64,000 bases of DNA from Candidatus Gastranaerophilales bacterium (GTDB taxonomy: Bacteria; Cyanobacteriota; Vampirovibrionia; Gastranaerophilales; Gastranaerophilaceae), in the NCBI GenBank assembly GCA_944323395.1, contig CALUSI010000001.1, positions 62,001 through 126,000 of the forward strand, in the 5' to 3' direction. This document shows positions 35,755 through 45,900 of the stretch, piece by piece (the first letter of the stretch is position 1; every line of letters starts with the position of its first letter). The notes beneath the pieces were generated by a model. It was not told the origin of the DNA. It did no database searches and saw only the letters and a list, made by a program, of their open reading frames with translations. The position numbers and the translations under genes are program-made.

Positions 35755-36582
35755 ATGTATAAAAAATTCTATAAAACAATAGGGTATTTAATACTGATTA
35801 TTGGTGCAATATCAATGTTATTGCCGTTTGTTTACATGTTCAGCTTATCTTTTATGACTGATAAGCAAATTTTCACAAACAGTTTTAATCTTTTTCCAAA
35901 CCCTACTACGCTAGAAAATTATACTTATGTAATAAATAATGTTGATATTTTCAGATATTTTTTCAACAGTATGTTTGTTGCAATTGCAACGACAATTGGT
36001 CAGGTGATAATTTCTGCTCTGGCAGGTTATGCTTTTGCTCGTTTTGAGTTTAAACACAAAGAAATATTATTTATTTTAATACTTGTTTCAATGATGATAC
36101 CGCCACAGGTAAACATTGTACCTTTATTTTTTATTATGAAACAATTTCATTGGATTGATACATATTGGGCATTAATAGTCCCCGGATTATTTGGAGGATT
36201 TGGGGTGTTTATGATGCGCCAATGGTTTAAATCCATGCCTGACGATATGGAATCATCTGCAAAAATAGACGGATGTAATACTTTTCAAGTATTTTATAAA
36301 ATAGCGCTTCCTTTAGCACTTCCGGCTTTAATGACGTTAGCTATCTTCACTTTTATTACAACTTGGAACAGTTTTATGTGGCCTTTAATAGTTACTAATT
36401 CTGATTCTATGAGAACTCTGCCGTTAGCACTTGCTAACTTTAAAGGAAGTTTTAGAGAAATTACAGACTGGGGAGCTCTTTGCGCTTTTTCTGTAATATG
36501 TTGCCTTCCTGTAATTGGAGTATTTCTGCTTGGAAGAAAATATTTTATAAACGATATATTAAATGGCGGAATAAAAGAATAA
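35755..36582 (+). CDS. Orphan sugar-type ABC transporter permease (MalG/UgpE-like)
   Basis: 275 residues with six membrane helices. An N-terminal helix is followed by a periplasmic segment with FPNPTTLENYTYVINN, and the EAA loop near 170-190 is MESSAKIDGCNTFQVFYKIALPLALPAL, which docks on the ATPase. This is the second-permease (MalG/LacG/UgpE) type of carbohydrate importer. Its usual partners (binding protein, MalF-type permease, MsmK-type ATPase) are not adjacent. Only three bases separate it from the exonuclease stop and there is no clear SD, so it is probably translated by coupling. Confidence 0.9.
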   Translation: MYKKFYKTIGYLILIIGAISMLLPFVYMFSLSFMTDKQIFTNSFNLFPNPTTLENYTYVINNVDIFRYFFNSMFVAIATTIGQVIISALAGYAFARFEFKHKEILFILILVSMMIPPQVNIVPLFFIMKQFHWIDTYWALIVPGLFGGFGVFMMRQWFKSMPDDMESSAKIDGCNTFQVFYKIALPLALPALMTLAIFTFITTWNSFMWPLIVTNSDSMRTLPLALANFKGSFREITDWGALCAFSVICCLPVIGVFLLGRKYFINDILNGGIKE

Positions 36583-36664
36583 AAATTATAAAGATTATAT
36601 AAAGGCAGTATTTATATGTGCTAAACTATTTATATAGTTGGTAGTAAGTTTATAGGAGAAAATT

Positions 36665-37783
36665 ATGATACCTATTCTGGATTCAAAAAGACAATATGCA
36701 AAAATCGGCAAAGAAATTGAAAAAGAAGTTCTTGAAGTATTAGCTTCAGGTTCATATATTTTAGGCAAACACAATAAAGCACTTCAAGAAGAGTTTGCAA
36801 ATTATGTAGGTTCTAAATTTTCACTTGGTTTAAATTCAGGAACAGATGCTCTTCATTTAGCTTTAAGAGCATTAAACATCGGCAGAGGTGACGAAGTTAT
36901 CACAACAGCATTTACTTTTGTTGCTACAGCCAGTGCAATTGGTTTAGCAGGCGCTACTCCTGTTTTTGTTGATATTAATCCTGATACATTCAATATTGAT
37001 GCAGATAAAATTGAAGCTGCAATTACTCCAAAAACTAAAGCAATTATTCCTGTTCACTTATACGGACAACCTGCTGAAATGGATAAGATTATGGATATTG
37101 CAAAAAGACATAATCTAAAAGTTGTTGAAGACTGCTGCCAAGCTATCGGTGCTGAATATAAAGGTCAAAAAGTTGGTACATTCGGTGATTTTGGTTGCTT
37201 CAGCTTCTATCCTACTAAAAACCTTGGCGGTATGGGTGATGGCGGTATGATTACTTGCAATGATCAAGCTTTATTTGATAGAGTTGTTGCTTTAAGAAAT
37301 CATGGCGGTGCTGTTAGATATTATCACGATGAACTTGGCGTTAACTCAAGATTAGATGAAATCCAAGCTGCTATTTTAAGAGTTAAATTAAATTATATTG
37401 ACGAATGGAATAAAGCAAGAAGAGAAAATGCTTACAGATATAATGAATTATTTGCTAAATATCCTGAAATTTTAACTCCGAAAGAAATTCACGATTCATA
37501 TTGCGTTTACCACCAATATACAATCAGAATTGAAAATCGTGATGAAGTTCATAAACTTCTTCAAGAAAACGGTGTTGGCGCTATGATTTATTATCCTGTT
37601 CCTTTACACTTGCAAAAATTACACAAAGATTTAGGATATAAAGAAGGCGATTTACCTCTAACTGAAAAAGATACTAAACTTGTTATGTCACTTCCTATGT
37701 TTGCAGAATTAACTGCCGAAGAACAAAAAACAGTTGTTGAAACAGTTGTTAAATGTTTGAATATGACTAAACAAAAAGTTTAA
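36665..37783 (+). CDS. DegT/DnrJ/EryC1/StrS-family aminotransferase
   Basis: PLP sugar aminotransferase of 372 residues. PLP Lys K185 in FYPTKNLGGMGDGG, the cofactor-binding NSGTDALHLAL at 57-67, VEDCCQAIGAEYKG near 154-167 and a C-terminal QYTIRI substrate region. Members aminate nucleotide-linked keto sugars for LPS, capsule or glycan synthesis. There are no sugar-nucleotide genes beside it, so the substrate is unknown. AGGAG precedes the ATG. A 16-bp inverted-repeat region (AACTAT TTAT ATAGTT) lies just upstream and may be part of the promoter. Confidence 0.92.
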   Translation: MIPILDSKRQYAKIGKEIEKEVLEVLASGSYILGKHNKALQEEFANYVGSKFSLGLNSGTDALHLALRALNIGRGDEVITTAFTFVATASAIGLAGATPVFVDINPDTFNIDADKIEAAITPKTKAIIPVHLYGQPAEMDKIMDIAKRHNLKVVEDCCQAIGAEYKGQKVGTFGDFGCFSFYPTKNLGGMGDGGMITCNDQALFDRVVALRNHGGAVRYYHDELGVNSRLDEIQAAILRVKLNYIDEWNKARRENAYRYNELFAKYPEILTPKEIHDSYCVYHQYTIRIENRDEVHKLLQENGVGAMIYYPVPLHLQKLHKDLGYKEGDLPLTEKDTKLVMSLPMFAELTAEEQKTVVETVVKCLNMTKQKV

Positions 37784-37791
37784 AAATATAT

Positions 37792-37828
37792 AGGAAAAAC
37801 CAAGTAGAATATACACTTGGTTTTTCCT
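37792..37828 (+). terminator. Terminator after the DegT aminotransferase
   Basis: AGGAAAAACCAAGT pairs with ACTTGGTTTTTCCT (14-bp stem) over a 9-nt loop, then GTTTTTATT. Confidence 0.88.
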
Positions 37829-37903
37829 GTTTTTATTAGAATCTCTTTAATATTTTATATTTATGATAGAATTAATTATAGTTTCATTTTATATTAGGTT
37901 TTT

Positions 37904-38578
37904 ATGCTTTTTAACTTAAGAATATTTTCTATTATTTTTATAGTTCTCGGTTTCTTAATTTTTGTAACTCCATTTTTAATGGAAATCGATACGAATACAC
38001 TAAGTATGTTTCTAATATTAATAGGAAGCATTTTATTTTGTTTATATATTTTAATTAAAAATGCTTCAATAAATAATATTCTTAATGAGCGATTTTATGG
38101 TTTGTTCGGAAAAATCAACAGAAAATGGTTTTTTATTAATAATATTATATTAAATATTTTGTTTATTATCTGCATTAGCATATGTACTTATAACAGTATT
38201 GAAATATTAACTATTTTTTGTATTCCTTATATAATAGTAATTCCTTTTCTTATTTATAATAATATATATAAAAGATGGAACTCAATTCTTGACAATAAAT
38301 CATTGTCTCTTCTTTTTACAATTTTATTTTTAGTGCTTAACATATTTTATTTATTATCTAAATACATTGCGATTCAGACAAAAGAATATATGTCAGGAAT
38401 AATTCTTCAGAAAAATTTTGAATTAACAACTTGGACTTACAAAATAATTTATAATTTATATGATTCAGGATTATTAAATTACTATATAATATTATTATAT
38501 GGTATTTCTGCATTATTATTAATATTTGGTCTAATTCTTTTATTTATGCCAGAAAAAAGAAGAATAAAAACGAATTAA
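37904..38578 (+). CDS. Unknown polytopic membrane protein
   Basis: 224 residues, about six membrane helices (for example FSIIFIVLGFLIFVTPFLM near the start, FFINNIILNILFIICISICTY near 75 and IILLYGISALLLIFGLILLF near the end), short charged loops and a basic tail (EKKRRIKTN-like). Rich in Ile, Leu, Phe and Asn. No family recognised. It stands alone between a terminator and the 3' end of radA. A TATATT lies eight bases before the start region, with only a weak AGG as ribosome binding site. Confidence 0.65.
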   Translation: MLFNLRIFSIIFIVLGFLIFVTPFLMEIDTNTLSMFLILIGSILFCLYILIKNASINNILNERFYGLFGKINRKWFFINNIILNILFIICISICTYNSIEILTIFCIPYIIVIPFLIYNNIYKRWNSILDNKSLSLLFTILFLVLNIFYLLSKYIAIQTKEYMSGIILQKNFELTTWTYKIIYNLYDSGLLNYYIILLYGISALLLIFGLILLFMPEKRRIKTN

Positions 38579-38683
38579 AAAATCCTAAAATTCATATATA
38601 CTTTTATTAAGATATTTTTTGTTCTTTACTGCTTGTAATTTAATTCTTCCAATATTTCATAATGTATAAAATCATTAATATAA

Positions 38684-40051
38684 TTATTTTTTTGAAACAC
38701 AAGCTGAAATAGCATCCATTAAACGAGGAACTTGTATAATTTGTATATCAAAATTATCCGGAAGTTTTTTTGTAAGTTTAGGAATAATTGCTTTTTTAAA
38801 TCCTAACTTTTGAGCTTCATAAATACGTTTTTCAATATTTGATACATTTCTTATTTCACCTGATAAACTTATTTCCCCAATTATTACACAATCAGAATCT
38901 ACTACAACATCTCTATAACAAGTTGCAACAGCCAATGCTATACCTAAATCAGCAGCAGGTTCATCTATTTCTATACCGCCTATAACATTTACATATACAT
39001 CATGCTTAGATAGATTCAAACCTATTCTTTTCTCTAAAACTGCTATAATTTGAAGAAGTCTGTTATATTCAACACCCGTTGAAACTCTTCTTGGTGAAGG
39101 ATAAGATGTTGTTCCCACTAATGCTTGAACTTCTACCAATAATGCCCTTGTACCTTCTAAAGTTGCTATTATGACACTTCCCGGGGTAGCATTTTCATTT
39201 CGTTCTTTCATAAACAATTCACTTGGATTTTTAACTTCTTCCAAGCCATTTTCAACCATATTGAATACACCTATTTCATTTGTTGAACCAAAACGATTTT
39301 TTATTGAACGCAATAATCTTTGCGATTTATATTTATCACCTTCAAAATATATAACCGTATCAACCATATGTTCAAGTATTTTAGGTCCTGCTATATTACC
39401 GTCTTTTGTTACATGCCCGATTACAATTACCGTAATATTTTTATTCTTTGCTATATCCATTAATATATTGGTACATTCTCGAATTTGAGAAACACTTCCC
39501 GATGAACTTGTAATATTAGATGTATATATTGATTGAATTGAATCTATAACTAATATATCAGGCTTTAAAATATCAATTTGATTAACAATATTCTCTAAAT
39601 TAGTTTGTGAATATACATAAAGATTATCAGTATTAACATCTAATCTTTGAGCTCTTAATTTGACCTGAGAACCTGATTCTTCGGCACAAATATATAAAAG
39701 CTTTTTACCTTGTTTGCATATATTACCCGATGTTTGGAGAATAAGAGTAGATTTACCGATTCCGGGGTCTCCAGCCAATAAAACCAAAGAACCTTGTACT
39801 AAACCTCCGCCCAATACTCTGTCTAATTCTTCAAAACCTGTAGGTAATTTAATACTTTCGGTTATTTCTATCTCATTAATTAAACATACAGGACTCTCAT
39901 CAATAATAACACTTTGTGAAAGATTAGATGACTTAACCTCAACTTCTTCAGTTAAAGTTCCCCAACTGCCGCAATCAGGACATTTACCTATATATTTAGG
40001 TGTTTCATATCCGCAATTTTGACATACCCATTTAGTTTTCACTTTTGCCAT
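38684..40051 (-). CDS. radA: DNA repair protein RadA (Sms)
   Basis: Branch-migration helicase-like ATPase of recombination. 455 residues. N-terminal C4 zinc finger (C10, C13, C24, C27), RecA-like core with Walker A GDPGIGKST at 94-102, the RadA-specific KNRFG motif (in IKNRFGSTNEIG), and a C-terminal Lon-protease-like domain (YVNVIGGIEIDEPAADLGIALAVA) that is structural. It overlaps the end of the upstream 333-residue gene by 20 bases, so translation may be coupled. Confidence 0.96.
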   Translation of the reverse strand: MAKVKTKWVCQNCGYETPKYIGKCPDCGSWGTLTEEVEVKSSNLSQSVIIDESPVCLINEIEITESIKLPTGFEELDRVLGGGLVQGSLVLLAGDPGIGKSTLILQTSGNICKQGKKLLYICAEESGSQVKLRAQRLDVNTDNLYVYSQTNLENIVNQIDILKPDILVIDSIQSIYTSNITSSSGSVSQIRECTNILMDIAKNKNITVIVIGHVTKDGNIAGPKILEHMVDTVIYFEGDKYKSQRLLRSIKNRFGSTNEIGVFNMVENGLEEVKNPSELFMKERNENATPGSVIIATLEGTRALLVEVQALVGTTSYPSPRRVSTGVEYNRLLQIIAVLEKRIGLNLSKHDVYVNVIGGIEIDEPAADLGIALAVATCYRDVVVDSDCVIIGEISLSGEIRNVSNIEKRIYEAQKLGFKKAIIPKLTKKLPDNFDIQIIQVPRLMDAISACVSKK

Positions 40052-41033
40052 TATCCAGTTTCTCTTTTCGTTGTTCTCTTAAGTTTTCTTTACTGTCTAT
40101 TATATGTACATTTTTTATTAATGCATTCGAAATTAATAATAGAAAAGGATTTACTCCGGAGCTTGTATTCATACAAACCTGTATTTGTGACTTTTCATTC
40201 TTTTCCTTATTAAAAGACTCTTTTTTAGAAAGTTCAAAATTTATATTTATACTATATTTTTTACTTTCTTCTTTCATTAAAACAACAAAATCATTTTGAG
40301 GAAATGTATCTGAAGAAATTAATTCTATCTTTATCCCATCTTCTTGTGTTTTATATATATCAGCCTGCAAGTTACCATAATTTTCGGTAGCTATAAGAAC
40401 AGTAACAAAATCATCACTAATTGCACCTGAATCTAAAGCTTTACCTGCTATTTCAAGTTTAAATGCATTCGGATCAGTTAAAGGAAGCCAAGGAAGATAC
40501 ATTAACATTGTAGTTCTTATTGTTTGAACATCAGACGTACTTGAAGCAGCTACAAATGAAATCAACTTGGTTAATTGCCCTAATTGTTCATCTTTAAGAC
40601 TTATACCAAGTTCGTTATACTGCGCAAGCATTTGATATAAATTAGTCATAGCTTGCTTAGAGTTATTTTGAAGCAAAGATGATAATTGACTTGTATTAAG
40701 TGAAGATGCCAATAACAATAATGCTATTTTTTGATTAGATTCATTTGGATTTACAGCTAATTGAGTTAAAAGTTGTTCAAAATTTTTTGGGAACTGCAGT
40801 AAATCCTTAAGCATATTCATAGTCTGCTGTTGATTTAATACACTCAATTCTGCAATTGTTTTACTTAATTGTGCCGTTGTTTGCGGTAAAAAAGGCTGTG
40901 CTATATATGGTGTATTTACCTGTTGATTTTGGTTTTGAACAACTTGAGATGTATTTGGAACATTATTTTGAGCAACTCTATTAAAGTTGTTCATAAAGTT
41001 ATTTGAAAATTGATTCCAGTTTATATTTGACAT
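40032..41033 (-). CDS. Unknown 333-residue protein coupled to radA
   Basis: No family recognised. The N-terminal 50 residues are Asn/Gln-rich and probably disordered (MSNINWNQFSNNFMNNFNR...). Then comes a helical region with repeated Leu/Gln helices (about 55-165, NQQTMNMLKDLLQFPKNFEQLL), and a mixed alpha/beta part with MLMYLPWLPLTDPNAFKLEI near 185. The YLPWLPL stretch weakly recalls C-terminal domains of FliK-like proteins, but there are no flagellar genes here. No signal peptide, no membrane helix. The Lys/Glu tail overlaps the radA start. No strong promoter is seen upstream. Confidence 0.65.
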   Translation of the reverse strand: MSNINWNQFSNNFMNNFNRVAQNNVPNTSQVVQNQNQQVNTPYIAQPFLPQTTAQLSKTIAELSVLNQQQTMNMLKDLLQFPKNFEQLLTQLAVNPNESNQKIALLLLASSLNTSQLSSLLQNNSKQAMTNLYQMLAQYNELGISLKDEQLGQLTKLISFVAASSTSDVQTIRTTMLMYLPWLPLTDPNAFKLEIAGKALDSGAISDDFVTVLIATENYGNLQADIYKTQEDGIKIELISSDTFPQNDFVVLMKEESKKYSININFELSKKESFNKEKNEKSQIQVCMNTSSGVNPFLLLISNALIKNVHIIDSKENLREQRKEKLDNGKSEN

Positions 41034-41173
41034 ATCTATAAAGTAACATATTAAACTTAAAAAGTAACTCTAATATTTTAATAATATTTAACAAATTTTT
41101 AAAAAAAAGCAATAATTTATATTCTTGGGGATTATTTATATTTTTGGATAAACTTTTATAAAGCTGAAATAAT

Positions 41174-42400
41174 ATGATAATAAATAATATAAATATATCG
41201 TCATCAAATAATTATTATAAAAAAACTGCTCAAAAAGCCATATTAAAAAATAATATTAGTTTCAGGAGTAACATAGAGTCAAATACACTTCAAATAAAAG
41301 GCAGCCAAACAACTGCAAAAGTATTCACCCAAAATATAGATGAACAAACTAAAGCACAAATAAAATCTATCTGTTCACACCCTGTTTTTAAAGACATACC
41401 CGTTAGAATTATGCCGGATACTCATGCCGGTAAGTCTGTACCCGTAGGGTTTACAGCTCCAATAGGTAAAAACGGAGAAATTATTCCAAGCTTAATTAGC
41501 GGTGATATAGGATGTGGCATGTTATGCTGTGAGATAGATACAAATGGAGATGAAATTGATTTCAAAAAATTAGATGAAATTATCAGAACATATATTGCTT
41601 CATCACATCCAAAATTTCCCACATCTTTAAATACTCACATTAAAGCTATAAAAAAAGCTTTAGAAGAAATTTGTAATTATAAATTAAAAACTTCAACAGA
41701 TAAAATGATTGCTGGTTTAGGAACATTAGGCAGAGGCAATCATTTTATTGAAATTGATAAAAGCAATAATGGTAAAACTTATTTATTAATACATTCAGGT
41801 TCCCGTAATTTTGGAAAAAAAGTATTTACACATCATCAGAACATAGCAATGCAACAAAATCCATACAGAATACCTGAATTATCATATTTAACCAGTGATG
41901 AAGCAAAAGAATATTTACAAGATATGCAACTTGCTCAAAAATATGCACAATTAAACAGACGTATTATTGCAGATGAGATTATTAAACACATGGGTTGGAA
42001 AGAAGTTTCTTCCTTTGAAAGTATACATAATTATATTGGAGAAGATAATATTATAAGAAAAGGTGCAATCAGTGCAAGAGCAGGACAAAAAGTTATTATT
42101 CCTTTAAATATGAAAGATGGTGCTATTATTGCTGTAGGTCAAGGCAATCAAGACTGGAATAATTCTGCTCCGCATGGAGCAGGAAGAAAATTTTCAAGAT
42201 TACAAGCTGCAAGAAATATTCAACTGCAAGATTATAAAGCTTCAATGAATGGTATATACACAAGTTGTATTTGCCCTGAAACTATAGATGAAGCTCCTGC
42301 TGCCTATAAAGACTCTAAAGGTATTGAATCTGATATTAAACCAACCGTAAAATTACTAAATAAGATTTTACCTAAATATAATTTCAAAGATAAAAAATAA
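41174..42400 (+). CDS. rtcB: RtcB-family RNA ligase with N-terminal ISF extension
   Basis: Mn/GTP-dependent ligase of the RtcB family, which joins RNA 2',3'-cyclic phosphate and 5'-OH ends in RNA repair. 408 residues. Metal and GMP residues are visible: D111 and C114 (SGDIGCGM), H190 (GRGNHF), H207 (LIHSGSR), H285 (IHNYI) and the guanylylated-His motif H334 (PHGAGR), with a closing DEAPAAYKD. The first about 38 residues are an Asn/Ser-rich extension with NISFRS that lies outside the catalytic fold. There is no archease or RtcA/RtcR gene beside it. No clear SD; it starts about 11 bases after a TATAAA. Confidence 0.9.
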   Translation: MIINNINISSSNNYYKKTAQKAILKNNISFRSNIESNTLQIKGSQTTAKVFTQNIDEQTKAQIKSICSHPVFKDIPVRIMPDTHAGKSVPVGFTAPIGKNGEIIPSLISGDIGCGMLCCEIDTNGDEIDFKKLDEIIRTYIASSHPKFPTSLNTHIKAIKKALEEICNYKLKTSTDKMIAGLGTLGRGNHFIEIDKSNNGKTYLLIHSGSRNFGKKVFTHHQNIAMQQNPYRIPELSYLTSDEAKEYLQDMQLAQKYAQLNRRIIADEIIKHMGWKEVSSFESIHNYIGEDNIIRKGAISARAGQKVIIPLNMKDGAIIAVGQGNQDWNNSAPHGAGRKFSRLQAARNIQLQDYKASMNGIYTSCICPETIDEAPAAYKDSKGIESDIKPTVKLLNKILPKYNFKDKK

Positions 42401-42405
42401 AATAA

Positions 42406-42867
42406 TTATTTTTTATCTTCTCCTTTTATATATGTACCTAGAAAATCTGTTAATAATTGATTATATTCATCTTCTTTATCTTTATTCTTAATGATTTTAT
42501 TTGCTTTTATATCATTTAATACTCCGGAAAATTCTTCTAAAGAATATCTATACTGTACTGTTTCTTGAGTTTTATCATTTTGAATAGCTATGTCTATATT
42601 ATAACCATCTTTACTTGAATCGAGTTGAATAACACCCAAGCTAAAAACATAATGTCCTTTACTTTGTAATCCAGTGATTAGTTTTTTAAAATCATATAAA
42701 GATAAAACACTTACAACTAATTCATTTCTTTTCGCTTCTTGTTCCATACTTGAAGAACTTTTTATAAATTCATCCTTTCTACTTGTAAAAGATAAATTGT
42801 GACTACCATTCGTACTCTGATTGTTATTTATATTAATATTATTTCCAAAATTAATTTTCTTCAACAT
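42406..42867 (-). CDS. Small protein downstream of the 1204-residue gene; candidate partner/immunity protein
   Basis: 153 residues, unrecognised. It begins MLKKINFGNNININNNQ and carries an NLSFTS tag near 22-29. The body (about 48-150) alternates predicted strands and helices (ELVVSVLSLYDFKKLITGL; GYNIDIAIQNDKTQETVQYRY; LEEFSGVLNDIKANKI) and ends in an acidic/basic tail. It follows the giant gene by 35 bases, with AAAGG five bases before its ATG. Its position mirrors that of the 140-residue gene after the second giant gene. By analogy with effector-immunity pairs it may bind its neighbour. Sequence similarity between the two small proteins is at best weak (strand-rich core, closing helix). 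Confidence 0.65.
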   Translation of the reverse strand: MLKKINFGNNININNNQSTNGSHNLSFTSRKDEFIKSSSSMEQEAKRNELVVSVLSLYDFKKLITGLQSKGHYVFSLGVIQLDSSKDGYNIDIAIQNDKTQETVQYRYSLEEFSGVLNDIKANKIIKNKDKEDEYNQLLTDFLGTYIKGEDKK

Positions 42868-42902
42868 AAAAACCTTTCATATATTAATATTGTTTTATTA
42901 TA

Positions 42903-45900
42903 CTAGTTATCTTGCAATAATGAATCTTTGACACCTTCAGGTAACATATTTTCTGTAACAGGATAAAGACTTCCGCCATTTTCAAGTAAACGCCAATATA
43001 TGTATTCTCCATTATCTGAAATTGTATAGTAATATATATACTTCGAACCATTTTCTTCTATCATACAAAACTTATCTATACTATTTTTTGCTAATAGCTC
43101 AAACATTTTATCATATTCCACTGAAGATACTACTGTTTTATAACATAATTTATTGCTATTTAGATCAGATCTCTTCAATTTTTCTGTATAAAGGATTATA
43201 CCATTGGGATTTTCTTCTTTCTCTAACTTTAATTTAAAATCAACATCTCCAATTTTATAACTATATGTTATATTCCCTGAATCATCAATCTCTATATCTG
43301 CTGTTGTTTTCGTTCCATCTCTTAAAGTTAATTCAACAGAACTTCCATCTTTTAATGAAAGATAATCATCAATAAAATGACCACCATAAATAAAACCTGT
43401 ATTATCTATTTGATTAGGAGTCGATATATGTTCTATTATTTTAGATTTTATTTTATCTGGTAAATTAACTTGTTTAACAATCTCTTGCCCTATAGGTCGC
43501 ATCGAAGAATCCAATATTTGTTGTGTTTCAATACCGGTTGTTACATATTTCGAATTCTTAATTATTGTTCCGTCTTTATATGTATAAGTTTCTTGTAATA
43601 CTGGTGTATTATCAGAATTATTAATATTGGATTTTGTAAGTAATATATTTTTTCCATTATATAAAGAAACAACTCTTTCACTTTCATTGAAACCTTCGGA
43701 TACTTGCCTTGATCCATCAGACAGATATATTATTTCCTTAATCTTCTTTTTACCGCTATTATACTCTACTTTAAAGTCTCCTTCTTTGGTTTTTTTATAT
43801 GTAATTGATTGATCTTCACAATCAATCTTAATTACACCACTTGCAAACATATTTATCTTACGAATATCTAATTCAGAAATGTCTATATCATATGGTAATT
43901 TGTCAAATAATTCGACTAATCTTTGATATTGAACATCATCTAAATTTGATATATATTCTTTAACTGAATCACTAAAATTATATTTTTCAATTATTTGACT
44001 TTTTACTTCAGAAGAATCTATAACTTTTGTTCCATCTACATCAGTTAAATTCTCTTGATTTATTTTGGAATCACTATCTGTAGATACTACTTTACTTTCT
44101 GTTTCAACATTTTCCTCTGTCTCTGTTGATTTTACTTGGTTTTCATCTTGTATTTTTTCATCTGCCGTTATATCAGTTTCAACACTATTAGTAATTTTTG
44201 CTTCAGCATCTACTACTTTGACTTGTTCTACAAAACCATCAAAATCAGTATCTGTCATTTTCATTCCTGATGATTCAATATATTCTTTTGCTCCTTCTAT
44301 ATCACCGCTTAAAATTTTTCCTTGTGCTGTACTTATTACTCCTTGTTGATAAGCATTAACTTTAGATGAAGCTAAACCTGTAAGAATTCCTATCAATTGA
44401 TTCTTTCCTTCGCCTAAGAATCTATCCATTGACCAATAATCATCAGCATCCATAAATTGTCCGGTTGTTACTACCGACTGTCCTTGAGCTATTACAAAAT
44501 CTGCTCCCAACGATAATGCTGCATCTGCTGCTGTCTCGGCAGTTTGACCTACAACATATGAACCGACTTTTCCCATTCCTGCACTGGCTGCTTTATTTGT
44601 TACAACACTATTCAAACCATTCGTTAATTTACCTATTCCACGACCTGCCATATATGAAATAGCTTCCACACCTGTTTCAAGAGCAATATCTCCTATTTCT
44701 TCTTTTGTTAATCCATCCGCATCTGTCGTACCATCTACTAAATCCATTGCATTATCTATAAACATACCGCTTAATGATATATATTTACCTGCCGTCATTA
44801 ATGCCATTCCAGCTGGTGCAGCGGGTGGAAATACAAAGGAAACAACTGCTCCTGCTACTATACATGTTATTCCTACAGCAGATATTGCCATTGATAATCT
44901 ATCCGCAAAAGAATTTTGATCTTCTGCATATTTTTCTACTAAATCTTGTATACCTGTACTTCTACCAAATGTCTCCATTTGACATAAAGCATACTCTTTT
45001 GATATATCTTCTATACTCTTTCCGGTTGCTTTCTCAAATTTTTCCATATAATCTTCATCATATTGACATCCAACCATTACTGCTGAATAAATCTGAGAAA
45101 CCTCCATATATTTATCTATTTTCTCTTTGGAATATGTTGTTCCGGTATAATATTCATAGGCTTCTTCAAAAGTCATATTACTTTCACCATTCAATGCTGC
45201 AGTTAGACCTTCTATCATAGCTTCCTGTTCGGCTATTAGTGTTTTAACGTCTTCATCTGTAATTCCAAGACCTGTCAATTCTTTTAATAAATTGTACCCG
45301 TCAGATACTACTCCGTCTGAAGTCTCTTGTTTATTGAATGTACTTTTTATTGATTCTAAATTTGCACTCATAGATTGTAAAACATATTCTTGGTACTCTT
45401 CTTCTGTCTCAAATCCAACTTCTTGTGACAAAATATAGTTTGCATAATCATTTACACTTATACTTGTACCGTCTTCAAGCATTATTTGAGAATCTGATTC
45501 TATTCCTTGTATTTCAGATTTATCTATATCTATATAATTTTTATCTTTAATAACAGTATCATTTTTATTTGCACTTAAATTTCCAATATCCGCTTCTTCA
45601 GTACTTAGCGAATTACTACCACTTCCGGTATCTAAATTGTTAACAGAAGAATTTGTTGCAATAATATTATCACTTCCTCTTCCTGTCTTAACTTCTTCTG
45701 TTTGACTATCATTCAATATAACTGTATCTTCACCATCATCTAATATCCCAAACAAAAAACTACTGCTTGTGTTTACATTTGATATATTTGAATCGGAAAC
45801 AGAAACAAAATCATTTCCACTTCCTGTATTGATTTTACGAACTTCTGAATTTTCTATAGTTATTGAATCTGTTCCTTTTCCTGTACTTAAATTTCCTACA

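Noticed and set aside
36620-36664. Inverted repeat AACTAT-TTAT-ATAGTT upstream of the DegT gene as a defined operator
   Set aside because: Too short and too AT-rich to separate from chance in this background.
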